Under the pieces are notes generated by a model. That model did not search any database. It was not told the DNA's origin and saw only the letters and a program-made list of their open reading frames with translations. Below, one piece after another: positions 54,428 to 63,832 of a DNA stretch of 64,000 bases. The stretch is taken from the NCBI GenBank assembly GCA_963741355.1, contig CAVUIG010000010.1:1-64000 (forward strand), read 5' to 3'. The stretch comes from CAIWHR01 sp963741355. Lineage in GTDB: Bacteria; Pseudomonadota; Gammaproteobacteria; Burkholderiales; Casimicrobiaceae. Made by a program: the position numbers and the translations under genes. The first letter of the stretch is position 1; each line of letters starts with the position of its first letter.

Positions 54428-54957
54428 GAATTGCTCCGTGTCCATTATTTGGCTGGTCCCGAAACCGACGGGGCCGAAGCCGCCGCCCGGGATCGGGCAC
54501 GATTGACAACAGAGCCTAAACAGCACTTACCGTGCCAACGCTGAAATGCGCCCGCAGCAAAGCGGGGAATTAGTCTTTTTATGTTATTAAACAATAGCTA
54601 ACGTTAAGTCCGAAATCATGACCGATTGCGCCGCAGCATCTGCCGCGATTCCTGCCGAATTGTCCGGAAAAGGCGCGGGACCGAAGCCTGAAATTCCTTG
54701 GTCATTACGCCTCTAAACCCGCAGAAGTCACTTGGCGCAAGCTGGTGGGCGGGGATTGAGGTGGGAGCGCTCCGGCGATCACCGGGCCGCCTGCCGCTCT
54801 CGGCTGTTACCCGATCCAGCCAATTCGGGGGACGGCAGCCCCGCCGATCTCGCCAGGCAAAGGGACGGACGCGGCTACCCCGTGCGCGCCCGCGCCGACA
54901 TTTGGCTGCGCGGCGCGCGGCCGCTGGAGGCCCGCGCGGAAGCGTTCGAACGAGCGG
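54428..54957. other. Long spacer upstream of the fimbrial operon
   Basis: 530 bases without a convincing gene. The part next to the pilin (54428-54620) is unusually AT-rich around 54565-54606 and probably holds the fimbrial promoter. The rest (54740-54957) is GC-rich and open in several frames but has no recognisable product or ribosome binding site; a decayed gene fragment cannot be excluded. Confidence 0.5.
54567..54594 (-). promoter_or_regulatory. Candidate promoter of the fimbrial operon
   Basis: On the minus strand TTGTTT (54594-54589) and TAATTC (54572-54567) are 16 bases apart in an AT-rich island (AATAACATAAAAAGAC between them). It would give a leader of about 130 bases to the major pilin. 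Fimbrial operons are often phase-controlled, but I see no invertible repeat here. Confidence 0.4.
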
Positions 54958-55326
54958 TCAGGCGACCACGCGCATCGTGCCTTCCATGTTCTCGTGGCCG
55001 GAGCCGCAGAACACGTCGCAGAGGAAAGTGAATTCGCCGACCTTGGTCGGCGTCATCGGCAATTCGACCGTCTGGCCAGGAATGATGGTCGCGCGAACGG
55101 CGAAGTCCGGCACGCTGAACCCCATCACGACATCGGCGGTGGTCAGCTGGAAGACGACGGGCTCGTTGACCTTCAGCGTGATCACATCCGGCTCGTAGGT
55201 GAACTTTCGCGCCTGGATCGGGATGACGCGCGGCTTGGCCTGCGCCCGCACCGCGATGCCGCCCGCCCCGACGAGCAGCGCGGCCGCGACGCCCGCGCGC
55301 AGGATCAAACGTCTGTGCATCCGCAT
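54958..55326 (-). CDS. Exported cupredoxin-like protein with CuA-type cysteine loop
   Basis: 122 residues with an N-terminal export signal (MHRRLILRAGVAAALLVGAGGIA). The cupredoxin fold follows: PIQARKFTYEPDVITLKVNEP, VVFQLTTADVVMGFSVPDF, IIPGQTVELPMTP and the loop FLCDVFCGSGHENMEGTM. The loop is C-x3-C-x3-H-x2-M, exactly the CuA spacing of cytochrome oxidase subunit II. The first ligand position, normally His in a D-V-x-H-x-F context, is Met (VVMGF). It may bind one copper or act as a copper carrier. It lies 10 bases after the metallophosphatase gene in one operon. Confidence 0.85.
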   Translation of the reverse strand: MRMHRRLILRAGVAAALLVGAGGIAVRAQAKPRVIPIQARKFTYEPDVITLKVNEPVVFQLTTADVVMGFSVPDFAVRATIIPGQTVELPMTPTKVGEFTFLCDVFCGSGHENMEGTMRVVA

Positions 55327-55336
55327 GATTGGCCTC

Positions 55337-56224
55337 CTAGGCCACCGGCAATTCGGTGATCGCGTATTTCACGGGCGCCCGCTCGGCCTCGACGTCGCGG
55401 TATCCGAGGCCCTTGTAGGGGGCACTGGCATCCCACGGCACCGGCAGGCGCTTCGGCTGCGAACCGGCAACGGGCAGCGCGAACATCAGCCCCTTCGCGG
55501 AGTGATGCGCGATATTGCCAGTCATGAAGTGATTTTCCTGGTGGATGTGCCCGTAGAACACCGTGACGTTGTCGTGCGTCTGCAGCAGCGTGATGGCCTT
55601 CGCGCCGTCGCGGGTCGCCCAGTCCCATTGCGGGTAGAGGTCGAACAGCGGGCGGTGCGTGAAGACGACGATGCGCGCGTCCTTGGGTTGCTTCGCGAGA
55701 TCCGCCGAAAGCCACGCGAGCTGCTCGTCTCCGATCGCCGCCGTGGGATCCGAGACGTTGTCGATCACGACGAAATGCACGCCCTTGTGGTCGAACGTGT
55801 AGTGGGTGTCGCCGAAGAACTCCTTGAACGCCTTTCCGTTGTCGAGCGACGCGTCGTGCTCACCCGGCATGAAGCGCACGTCGCGCACCTTCAGCGCGCC
55901 GACGATGTCGCGAAACTCCGCCATGCGCTTGCGCCGCTCCTTCGGGTCATCCGTGGTGTGGGTCAGGTCCCCCGTGAACATCACGAAATCGGGCGGGCGC
56001 GCGAGCCCGTTGACCGCGGCGACCGCCTTCTTCAGGGTCCCCTTCGCGTCAGGATTGATCTCCGGGCCCTCGAACCCCCAGTGGGTGTCCGAAAGCTGCA
56101 CGAAATAGAACTCGTCATCCGCCTCCGGCTTGGCGGACCCCATCGTGGACGCGCAGCCCGATACCAGGACCGCCCCGCCGAGTCCCGCCAATCTTAGGAA
56201 ATCGCGCCTGCTGAATGAATTCAT
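55337..56224 (-). CDS. Tat-exported metallophosphoesterase lipoprotein
   Basis: 295 residues. The N-terminus SFSRRDFLRLAGLGGAVLVSGC combines a twin-arginine motif with a lipobox (VSGC), so a periplasm-facing lipoprotein is predicted. Calcineurin-like phosphoesterase motifs: QLSDTHWG (D-x-H), FTGDLTH (GD), MPGEHDAS (in place of GNHD), FTHRPLF and FYGHIHQE (GH-x-H). GEHD is a common variant in this subfamily. The substrate is unknown. It is controlled from the divergent ECF-type promoter pair and forms an operon with the cupredoxin. Confidence 0.9.
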   Translation of the reverse strand: MNSFSRRDFLRLAGLGGAVLVSGCASTMGSAKPEADDEFYFVQLSDTHWGFEGPEINPDAKGTLKKAVAAVNGLARPPDFVMFTGDLTHTTDDPKERRKRMAEFRDIVGALKVRDVRFMPGEHDASLDNGKAFKEFFGDTHYTFDHKGVHFVVIDNVSDPTAAIGDEQLAWLSADLAKQPKDARIVVFTHRPLFDLYPQWDWATRDGAKAITLLQTHDNVTVFYGHIHQENHFMTGNIAHHSAKGLMFALPVAGSQPKRLPVPWDASAPYKGLGYRDVEAERAPVKYAITELPVA

Positions 56225-56289
56225 GGCTCACCTCGCCTTGTGATGTGCACGACATCGGGTTGCGCCTTTGCGCTACCCTTTCAACACAC

Positions 56290-56317
56290 TAGACTCGGAA
56301 GACCGCGGCTTTATTCC
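56290..56317 (-). promoter_or_regulatory. ECF-sigma-type promoter for the metallophosphatase-cupredoxin operon
   Basis: On the minus strand GGAATAAA (56317-56310), 15 bases, then GTCTA (56294-56290). It is the same sequence and spacing as the promoter facing the other way at 56343-56370. The transcript would start about 60 bases before the metallophosphatase ATG. Confidence 0.75.
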
Positions 56318-56342
56318 TGCAACCGGGCGCCGGTGCACAACG

Positions 56343-56370
56343 GGAATAAACCGCGCCGCCGGCGCGTCTA
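56343..56370 (+). promoter_or_regulatory. ECF-sigma-type promoter for the sigma/anti-sigma operon
   Basis: GGAATAAA (56343-56350), 15 bases, then GTCTA (56366-56370), identical in sequence and spacing to the divergent promoter at 56290-56317. It lies 38 bases before the TTG start of the sigma gene, implying autoregulation, which is usual for ECF factors. Confidence 0.75.
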
Positions 56371-56408
56371 CCAGGTATCAGCGGACAACCTCCAGGGAGC
56401 AATCTCGA

Positions 56409-56954
56409 TTGACCAACAGCCGGAGGACCGCCCGGTTCGAGGAGCAGGTCCTCGTGCACCTGGATTCGGCGTACAACCTGGCCCGGTGGCTGACCCGGGA
56501 CGCGGGCCTGGCCAATGACGCCGTGCAGGACGGCTGCCTGCGGGCCTTTCGCGCGTTCGACCAGATGCACGGGCCGAATGCGCGCGGCTGGTTCCTGGCG
56601 GTGATCCGCAACGCCTGCATCGACCTGCTGCGCGAAAAGAGGGATCGCGCGATCGAGGAGGAATACGACGAGGACGTGCACGGGAGCGCGTACGGGCCGG
56701 GGAGCGGCGAAGCGGTGACGCCCGAGGACATCGCGGCGCGCGCATCCGATGCGCAGTGGCTGCGCGGCTGCATCGAGGCGCTGCCGCGCGAATTTCGCGA
56801 GGTGATCGTGCTGCGCGAGCTGGAAGAGATGTCGTACAAGGAGATCAGCGCGGTCGCGGACATTCCGATCGGGACCGTGATGTCGCGTCTGTCGCGCGGG
56901 CGCGAGCTGCTGCAGCGGCGACTGCAGGTCGAGCACAAGAGGTCACGGCGATGA
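56409..56954 (+). CDS. ECF-type RNA polymerase sigma factor
   Basis: 181 residues from a TTG start. Region 2: HLDSAYNLARWLTRDAGLANDAVQD, CLRAFRAFDQ, ARGWFLAVIRNACIDLLR. Region 4: LPREFREVIVLRELEEMSYKEI and IPIGTVMSRLSRGRELL. The TTG at 56409 is chosen because GGGAG (56395-56399) lies 9 bases upstream and because the in-frame ATG at 56268 would sit upstream of the promoter at 56343-56370 and so outside the mRNA. The stop overlaps the anti-sigma start (ATGA). It is expected to recognise the two GGAATAAA-N15-GTCTA promoters beside it. Confidence 0.93.
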   Translation: MTNSRRTARFEEQVLVHLDSAYNLARWLTRDAGLANDAVQDGCLRAFRAFDQMHGPNARGWFLAVIRNACIDLLREKRDRAIEEEYDEDVHGSAYGPGSGEAVTPEDIAARASDAQWLRGCIEALPREFREVIVLRELEEMSYKEISAVADIPIGTVMSRLSRGRELLQRRLQVEHKRSRR

Positions 56955-57703
56955 ACTGCGCGCTTGCCCTGCGGATGCTGCATGCCTACCTCGACGGGGA
57001 GCTCGAAGCGGCGACGGCCGCGGAGATCAAGGAGCACCTGGCATCGTGCCCCGCGTGTTCCACCGCGCACGATCAGGGCGTCGCGCTGCGCGCCGCGCTG
57101 CGGGCGAATTCGCTTCACCATGCCGCTCCGCCGGGACTGCGGAAATCGATCCTGCGCACGATCGGGCGGCTGGAGCAGCCGGAGTCGCGATCGCGTTCGC
57201 AGCAATGGTGGCAGATGATCATCCTCGGCGGGTCGACCGCCGTGATGGGCGCGCTGGGCGGCTTCTGGCTCGCGCAGCCGCGCGCGCTGGAAACGCTGCC
57301 GGAGCTCGCCGTCGCGCAGCACGTCGCGTCGCTTTCACCGGCGGGACCGCGCATCGACGTCGCCTCGTCCGACCGCCACACCGTCCGTCCGTGGTTTCAA
57401 GGGCGGCTCGAATTCGCGCCGGCGGTCCGCGATCTGTCAGCGCAGGGGTTCGAGCTCCTCGGCGCGCGAGTCGATCATGTGGGGAGCCGGCAGGCCGTGG
57501 CGATCGTCTACCGGCTGCACAGCCACATCATCGACGTCTACTCGTGGCGAACGGCGGCCGCCGACGCGCAACCCGGACGCGAGGCGACGATTCGAGGCTT
57601 CAACGTGATCGCGTGGAGCGATGGCGACATGAGCTATGCCGCGGTCTCCGATACGGACAGCGCCGAATTGGCGCGTTTTGCGGCCGCGTATCGAGCGCCC
57701 TGA
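56951..57703 (+). CDS. Membrane anti-sigma factor with zinc-finger (zf-HC2) domain
   Basis: 250 residues. The N-terminal anti-sigma domain has the H-x3-C-x2-C zinc motif in EHLASCPAC with an upstream HAYLDGEL. One membrane segment (WQMIILGGSTAVMGALGGFWL, about residues 87-107) is followed by a periplasmic domain of about 140 residues (VGSRQAVAIVYRLHSHIIDVYSW, GFNVIAWSDGDMSYAAVSD). It should hold the ECF sigma factor at the membrane until a periplasmic signal is sensed. Translationally coupled to the sigma gene. Confidence 0.93.
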   Translation: MNCALALRMLHAYLDGELEAATAAEIKEHLASCPACSTAHDQGVALRAALRANSLHHAAPPGLRKSILRTIGRLEQPESRSRSQQWWQMIILGGSTAVMGALGGFWLAQPRALETLPELAVAQHVASLSPAGPRIDVASSDRHTVRPWFQGRLEFAPAVRDLSAQGFELLGARVDHVGSRQAVAIVYRLHSHIIDVYSWRTAAADAQPGREATIRGFNVIAWSDGDMSYAAVSDTDSAELARFAAAYRAP

Positions 57704-57764
57704 GGGGCGCCTTGAGCGCGCTGCCGCGGGGCACGATGGAACGCCGGCCCCTCGGGGCGGCGGA

Positions 57765-58082
57765 CTACGCCGCCTGTTTCGACAGCACCGGCTGAAGCTC
57801 TCCGGACTGGAACATCTCACGCATGATGTCGCAGCCGCCGAGGAACTCGCCGTCGACGTAGAGCTGAGGAACGGTGGGCCAGTTCGAGTAATCCTTGATG
57901 CCCTGGCGGACCGCGTCGTCGGCGAGGACGTCGACGGCCAGAAATTCCGTCACGCCGCAGCGCCTGAGAATCTCGACGGCGGTTGCCGAGAATCCGCATT
58001 GGGGAACCTGCGGCGTGCCCTTCATGTAGAGCACGACGCGGTTGGATTTGACCTGCTCGCTGATGATGTCCTGAATGCTCAT
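57765..58082 (-). CDS. grxD: Monothiol glutaredoxin (CGFS type)
   Basis: 105 residues with the monothiol active site PQCGFS, glutathione/iron-sulfur contact residues WPTVPQLYVDG and a C-terminal GGCDIM. This class carries and delivers [2Fe-2S] clusters together with BolA-like proteins rather than reducing disulfides. It is convergent with the anti-sigma gene and independent of the ABC importer genes behind it. Confidence 0.95.
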   Translation of the reverse strand: MSIQDIISEQVKSNRVVLYMKGTPQVPQCGFSATAVEILRRCGVTEFLAVDVLADDAVRQGIKDYSNWPTVPQLYVDGEFLGGCDIMREMFQSGELQPVLSKQAA

Positions 58083-58168
58083 GGGGTTGCTCCTTCGGCG
58101 CCAAGTGGCAATTTTACAGATTTGCCGGCGACCTGCGGGATTTCAATGGCGCCGCGGCAAGAATTTCG

Positions 58169-59056
58169 TCATTCTTTGACGGCTCCGGTAAGCCCGGAAA
58201 CGTAGTACTCGACGAAGAACGAGTACAGCACTGCCACCGGCAGGGAGCCCAGCAGCGCTCCCGCCATCAGCGATCCCCAGTGGTAGACGTCGCCCTCGAC
58301 CAGCTCGGTGATGACGGCGACCGGAACGGTCTTCACCTCCGACGACGAGATGAACGTCAGCGCGTAGATGAACTCGTTCCACGACAGCGTGAACGCGAAG
58401 ATGCCGGCGGAGATCAGCCCCGGCACGGCGAGCGGCAGGATGATCTTGACCAGGATCTGCAGCCGGCTCGCGCCGTCGATCAGCGCGCATTCCTCGAGCT
58501 CGAACGGGATCGACTTGAAGTACCCCATCAGCAGCCATGTGCAGAACGGCACGAGGAACGTCGGGTACGTCAGGATGAGCGCGAGCCGCGTGTCGAAGAG
58601 GCCGAGCTGGTTGATGATCGTCGCCAGGGGAATGAAAAGGATCGACGGCGGGACCAGATAGGCAAGAAAGATGCTCATGCCGATCCAGCGCGAGCCGCGG
58701 AAGCGCAGGCGCTCGATCGAGTACGCCGCGAGCACGCTTGCGATCAGCGACAGGATGGTCGAGACCACGGAGATCAGGATCGTGTTCCACAGCCAGTCGG
58801 GGTAGGACGTCTCGAACAGGAGCTTCTTGACGTGCGCCAGCGTCGGATTGATCACCCAGAACGGATTCCCTTCGCGCGAGAGCAGCTCCTGGTCCGGCTT
58901 GAGCGTCGTGACGACCATCCAGTAGAACGGAAAGAGCAGGACGATCAGGAACGCGCCGATGGGCGCGTAGACCGTGACGATGCGCCGCGGCAGCGAGACG
59001 AGGTAGCCCATCCCCTGCGAGTCGACGACGTCGGGCGTGGCGTTTTCCGTGCTCAT
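58169..59056 (-). CDS. Sugar ABC transporter permease (MalG/UgpE-like)
   Basis: 295 residues with six membrane segments, the first at IGAFLIVLLFPFYWMVVTTL. The conserved EAA loop reads EECALIDGASRLQILVKIILPLA (E-x2-x-D-G-A-x8-I-x-LP), the docking site for the ATPase. It is the second permease of a CUT1-type importer. Its ATG overlaps the stop of the MalF-like gene by 4 bases, so the two are coupled. Confidence 0.94.
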   Translation of the reverse strand: MSTENATPDVVDSQGMGYLVSLPRRIVTVYAPIGAFLIVLLFPFYWMVVTTLKPDQELLSREGNPFWVINPTLAHVKKLLFETSYPDWLWNTILISVVSTILSLIASVLAAYSIERLRFRGSRWIGMSIFLAYLVPPSILFIPLATIINQLGLFDTRLALILTYPTFLVPFCTWLLMGYFKSIPFELEECALIDGASRLQILVKIILPLAVPGLISAGIFAFTLSWNEFIYALTFISSSEVKTVPVAVITELVEGDVYHWGSLMAGALLGSLPVAVLYSFFVEYYVSGLTGAVKE

Positions 59057-59973
59057 GCGTCCGCCCCGCCCTGCTGCCAGGCGCGCCGCTGCAGCCCGAA
59101 ATAGCTCACCATGATCGCAAGGATCAGGAACGGGACCATCGCGGTGGCGATCGCGGCGCCTTCTCCCAGCGCGCCGCCCGGAATCGCGCGCTGGAACGAC
59201 AGCGTGGCCATCAGGTGCGTCGCGTTGAGCGGCCCCCCGCGGGTCAGCACATAGATCAGCTGGAAATCCGTGAACGTGAACAGCACCGAGAACGTCATCA
59301 CGATCGCGATGATCGGCGTCAGCAGCGGCAGCGTCACGTGGCGGAACTGCTGCCAATCGGTCGCGCCGTCGAGGCTCGCCGCCTCGTAGTAGGACGGCGA
59401 GATCGTCTGCAGCCCGGCCAGCAGCGTGATCGCGACGAACGGGACGCCGCGCCAGATGTTGGCGGCGATCGTCGAGAAGCGCGCGGCCCAGGGCTGGCCG
59501 AGGAAATCGATGTAGGTGTGGATCACGCCGAGCTTCATCAGCGTCCAGCTGATGATCGAGAACTGCGAGTCGTAGATCCACCAGAACGCGATCGCGGAGA
59601 GCGCCGTCGGAACGATGAACGGAAGCAGCACGATCGCGCGGAAGAACGCCTTGAACGGCAGGTGTTTGTTGAGGAGCAGCGCGAGCCAGAGGCCCAGCCC
59701 GAACTTGATCACGCTCGCGACGGTCGTGTAGAAGATCGTGTTGAACAGCGCGAGGCGCGTCACGTCGTCGCCCCACAGGAACTGGAAGTTCTCTATCCCG
59801 ATCCATTCGCCGGGGCGTCCGATCTTGGCGTCGGTGAAGCCGAGCCAGGTGCCGAGGCCGAGCGGATAGGTGAGGAAGACCAGCAGCAGCGCGGCTGCCG
59901 GCAGCATGAACAGCGCGCCGAGCAGATGCCGGTTGTCGAGGGCGCGCGCGAGCGCGCTTTGCTTTGTCGCCAT
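59053..59973 (-). CDS. Sugar ABC transporter permease (MalF/UgpA-like)
   Basis: 306 residues, six membrane segments (first LLGALFMLPAAALLLVFLTYPLG), with the EAA loop YYEAASLDGATDWQQFRHVTLPLL. It pairs with the MalG-like permease encoded next. The gap to the binding-protein gene upstream is about 210 bases and is filled with hairpins that may stabilise the upstream message. Confidence 0.94.
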   Translation of the reverse strand: MATKQSALARALDNRHLLGALFMLPAAALLLVFLTYPLGLGTWLGFTDAKIGRPGEWIGIENFQFLWGDDVTRLALFNTIFYTTVASVIKFGLGLWLALLLNKHLPFKAFFRAIVLLPFIVPTALSAIAFWWIYDSQFSIISWTLMKLGVIHTYIDFLGQPWAARFSTIAANIWRGVPFVAITLLAGLQTISPSYYEAASLDGATDWQQFRHVTLPLLTPIIAIVMTFSVLFTFTDFQLIYVLTRGGPLNATHLMATLSFQRAIPGGALGEGAAIATAMVPFLILAIMVSYFGLQRRAWQQGGADA

Positions 59974-60072
59974 CAGGCAGTGGTGTGATTAAGGTGGCCG
60001 ACGCAACACGTCCCGCGCGTCGGTCGAGTGCGCGCTAAGCGCCGGCACTGGCTCCGTCGAAGCGCGAATGGC

Positions 60073-60190
60073 GCGCGTCAAGCGGCGTCCGCGATAGTTG
60101 CTTGACGCGCTCCCGCGTGCGTTAAGCGGCGTCACCGGCGCCGCTTGAACGCACGCGAAGTCTGACATCGGCTATCGCCGACATCAGACC
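60073..60190 (-). repeat. Stacked hairpins between binding-protein and permease genes
   Basis: Three inverted repeats lie in a row. 60073-60083 with 60100-60110 make an 11-bp stem around a 16-base loop. 60115-60131 with 60139-60156 make about 17 bp with one bulge. A third around 60160-60190 overlaps the end of the binding-protein gene (TCTGACATCGGC / GCCGACATCAGA, two mismatches). No T-run follows. Such structures commonly protect the binding-protein mRNA from 3' decay, so more binding protein than permease is made. Confidence 0.6.
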
Positions 60191-61507
60191 TTGTAGTAGC
60201 GCTCCGCCCGCTTCTGCGCCCGCTCCGCCGCTTCCTTCGGCGTCTTCGATCCGGACGCCGCCTCGGCGACCATGTTGACGATGATGAAGTCCGCCAGCGC
60301 GCCCGCCGACGCGTAGCCCATCTTTCCCGCGTAGCCCGACGGAATCATGTTCACCATCGAGTTGCGGTACGGCGTGTGCTTCGGATCGACCGTCCAGATC
60401 GGATTCTTCTCGTAGTAGCGCAGCGCCGGCGTCACGTAGCCGATCGCCGCCTGCACCCACGGATCCATCTGCTCCGCCTCCATCATGAAGCGCAGGTACT
60501 CCTTCGCCGCCTTCGGGTACTTCGTGTACTTGAAGATCATCTGGTTGAAGAACAGCTGGAACTCGGTCGGCTTGCCCACGGGGCCGATCGGCATGTTGGC
60601 GTGGTTGATGTCCGCCGCCATCTCCTTCACCTTCGGGTCCTGCGAATTCTTCGCGGCGTAGTAGATCGAGATGCCGTTGTTCGTGCAGAAGAGCTGCCCG
60701 TCGAGGAACGCCTTGTTGTTGTTCGGATCGAGCCACGACAGCGTGCCCGGCACGAACGTGGCGTAGAGCTCCTTCGCGTACTCGAGCGCCTTCAGCGTTT
60801 CCGGGCTGTCGATGACGACCTTGTTGTCCTTGTCGACGAGCTTGCCGCCGAACGACCAGACGAGCCACTGGCACCACGTATTGCCGTCGCCCGTCGCATT
60901 GCCGAGCGCCATGCCGGCCGGCGTGCCCTTTTCCTTCAGCGCCTTGCACAGCTTGAGGAAGCCGTCGGTGTCCTTGGGGAAGCTGTCGAACCCGGCCGCC
61001 TTGACGGCGCTCTCGCGGTAGACCATGCAGACGCCGGCGACGCCCAGCGGCACGCCGATCCACTTCTTGCCGTCGGGGCGAAGATACGGATCGCAGACGG
61101 GATACCAGCCGCCGTACTTGGCGCCGAGATAGGTGCAGACATCGGTCACGTCGACCAGCTTCTCCGGGATACAGATTGGCGTCGTCGTTGGTCGACAGGA
61201 TGATGTCGGGACCGGCGCCGGTGTTGGCCGCGACGGCCGCCTTCGGGCGGACGTCCTCCCAGCCCTCGTTGTCGACGCGGACCTCGATGCCGTACTTGTC
61301 CGAGAACGCCTTGACGTTGACCATGTAGCGGTCGATGTCGCCCTGGACGAAGCGGCTCCACCGCAGAACGCGCAGCTTCGCGCCCTTCTCCGGCGCGTTG
61401 TTCCACTGCGCGCTTGCGTCCTTGACCCAGATGAACGGGCCGACCGCCGCGCCGGCCGCGACCGCCGCCGTCGATTGCAGGAACTTGCGACGCTTGAACT
61501 CACTCAT
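60184..61507 (-). CDS. ABC sugar-binding protein with Tat signal (one frameshift)
   Basis: About 440 residues after repair. The N-terminus SEFKRRKFLQSTAAVAAGAAVG is a twin-arginine signal with cleavage near DASAQ. CUT1 binding-protein blocks follow: LRVLRWSRFVQGDIDRYM, AANTGAGPDIILSTNDDANL, then after a shift near 61170 (an extra C in TATCCCGGAG) EKLVDVTDVCTYLGAKYGG, WIGVPLGVAGVCMVYRESA, FFNQMIFKYTKYPKAAKEYL and ERAQKRAERYYKV. It delivers an unidentified carbohydrate or derivative to the permeases. The start is followed upstream by the ATPase gene, a less common order. Confidence 0.9.
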
Positions 61508-61560
61508 GTCTTCCTCCTCCGGTTGTGGGCCTGATCATTGTTGATGCCCGATGCGAAATC

Positions 61561-62631
<1,071 letters not shown>

Positions 62632-62680
62632 TGAATGATTCTACCTTTGCCGCATCGGTTCGGGGCGGGCCGCCGCCGGC

Positions 62681-63647
62681 TCAGGGCCTTCGGCTGCCGG
62701 CGCTGACCACGTAGTCCGGGCGCCCGCTCTCGAGCCAGGTGACGATGTTGCGCGCCGCCTTGTGGCGCAGCTCGCGCTCGGCCTCGATCGAATAGAACGC
62801 GGCGTGCGGCGACAGAATGACGCGGGGGTGGTCGATGAGCCTCGACCCCGGCGGCACCGGCTCGACCGGGAGGACGTCGAGCGCCATGCCCGCGAGCGTG
62901 CCGCGCTCGAGCGCCGCGAGTCCCGCGTCGACGTCGACGACCGCGCCGCGCGCCGTGTTGACGAGAAAACCACCGGGCTTCATCACGCCCAGCACCGCCG
63001 CGTCGATCATCCCGCGCGTCTCTGCGGTGAGCGGCACGTGAAGCGAGATGACGTCGCAATGCGCGAAGACGTCGGTCAGGCTGCCGCGCTCGACGTAGGC
63101 CGGAAAGTCGCCGTCGATGAGGTAGGGGTCGCAGGCGATCACCCGGCGGAACACGTTGCGCCCGATGTGCGCGAAGCGCTTGCCGATGCGGCCGAGGCCC
63201 ACGATGCCGAGCGTCATGTCGCTCGCGCGCCGCAGCGTCTCCCGACGACAGGTAATGCCAGTTGCCCGAATGGATGTCGCGGTGGTACGCGACGATGTTG
63301 CGGATCAATGCGAGCGTGAGCGCGAGCGCGTGCGTCGCGACTTCGCCGACCCCGTAGTCCGGCGAATTCGCGACCCAGACGCCATGCTTCGCGCAGGCCG
63401 CCGTGTCGACGGTGTCGAAGCCGGCGCCGATGCGGCTCACGATGCCGAGATTGGGCAGCGCCGCGACGACGCGCTCGGTGATCGGCGCGTACTGCAGCAG
63501 GATCGCCCGGCAGTCGCGGGCTGCGGCGATCACGTCGTCCTCGGAGCGGCATTGCGCGGTGGCGAGCTCGACCTTTGCGGCGGCGAAGATCTCGCGCTCC
63601 TGCGCGATGTCGGGAAAATCGTTGTCGGCGAAGAGGACCTTGGGCAT
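62681..63647 (-). CDS. D-isomer-specific 2-hydroxyacid dehydrogenase (one frameshift)
   Basis: About 322 residues after repair. The N-terminal substrate domain starts MPKVLFADNDFPDIAQEREI and reaches VSRIGAGFDTVDTAACAKHG and YHRDIHSGNWHYLSSG. The frame then changes near 63240 (an extra G in CGGGAGACG) to LRRASDMTLGIVGLGRIGKRF, the NAD(P)-binding GxGxxG. The catalytic Arg is in VNTARGAVVD, Glu/His in VILSPHAAFYS. It resembles C-terminal-binding-protein/phosphoglycerate-dehydrogenase-like enzymes. As first gene of the importer operon it may act on the imported compound or its product. Confidence 0.88.
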
Positions 63648-63832
63648 CGGGAGGGAACGGCGCCGGTCGAAGCGGCCGGGCGCGTGGAGCGCAGTGACGC
63701 ACGGTACGTGGCCGCGCCCGCAATGGTCAAGTGGTCAGGCCAATTTACCCGCCGCCGCGCCGCGCAAAGCTATAATCGGCGCCCCCGAACCGAAGTCGGC
63801 CCGTGCCGCGCGGCACGTCCGGCCCTCTCCCG

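Noticed and set aside
54732..55031. Open frame of 99 codons in the spacer before the fimbrial operon
   Set aside because: No ribosome binding site, no recognisable domain, and it runs into the cupredoxin gene on the other strand.
63771..63776. TATAAT as promoter of the methionine synthase gene
   Set aside because: It is a perfect -10 hexamer, but no -35 lies at an acceptable distance (TTTACC is 21 bases away), so I mention it only in the gene entry.
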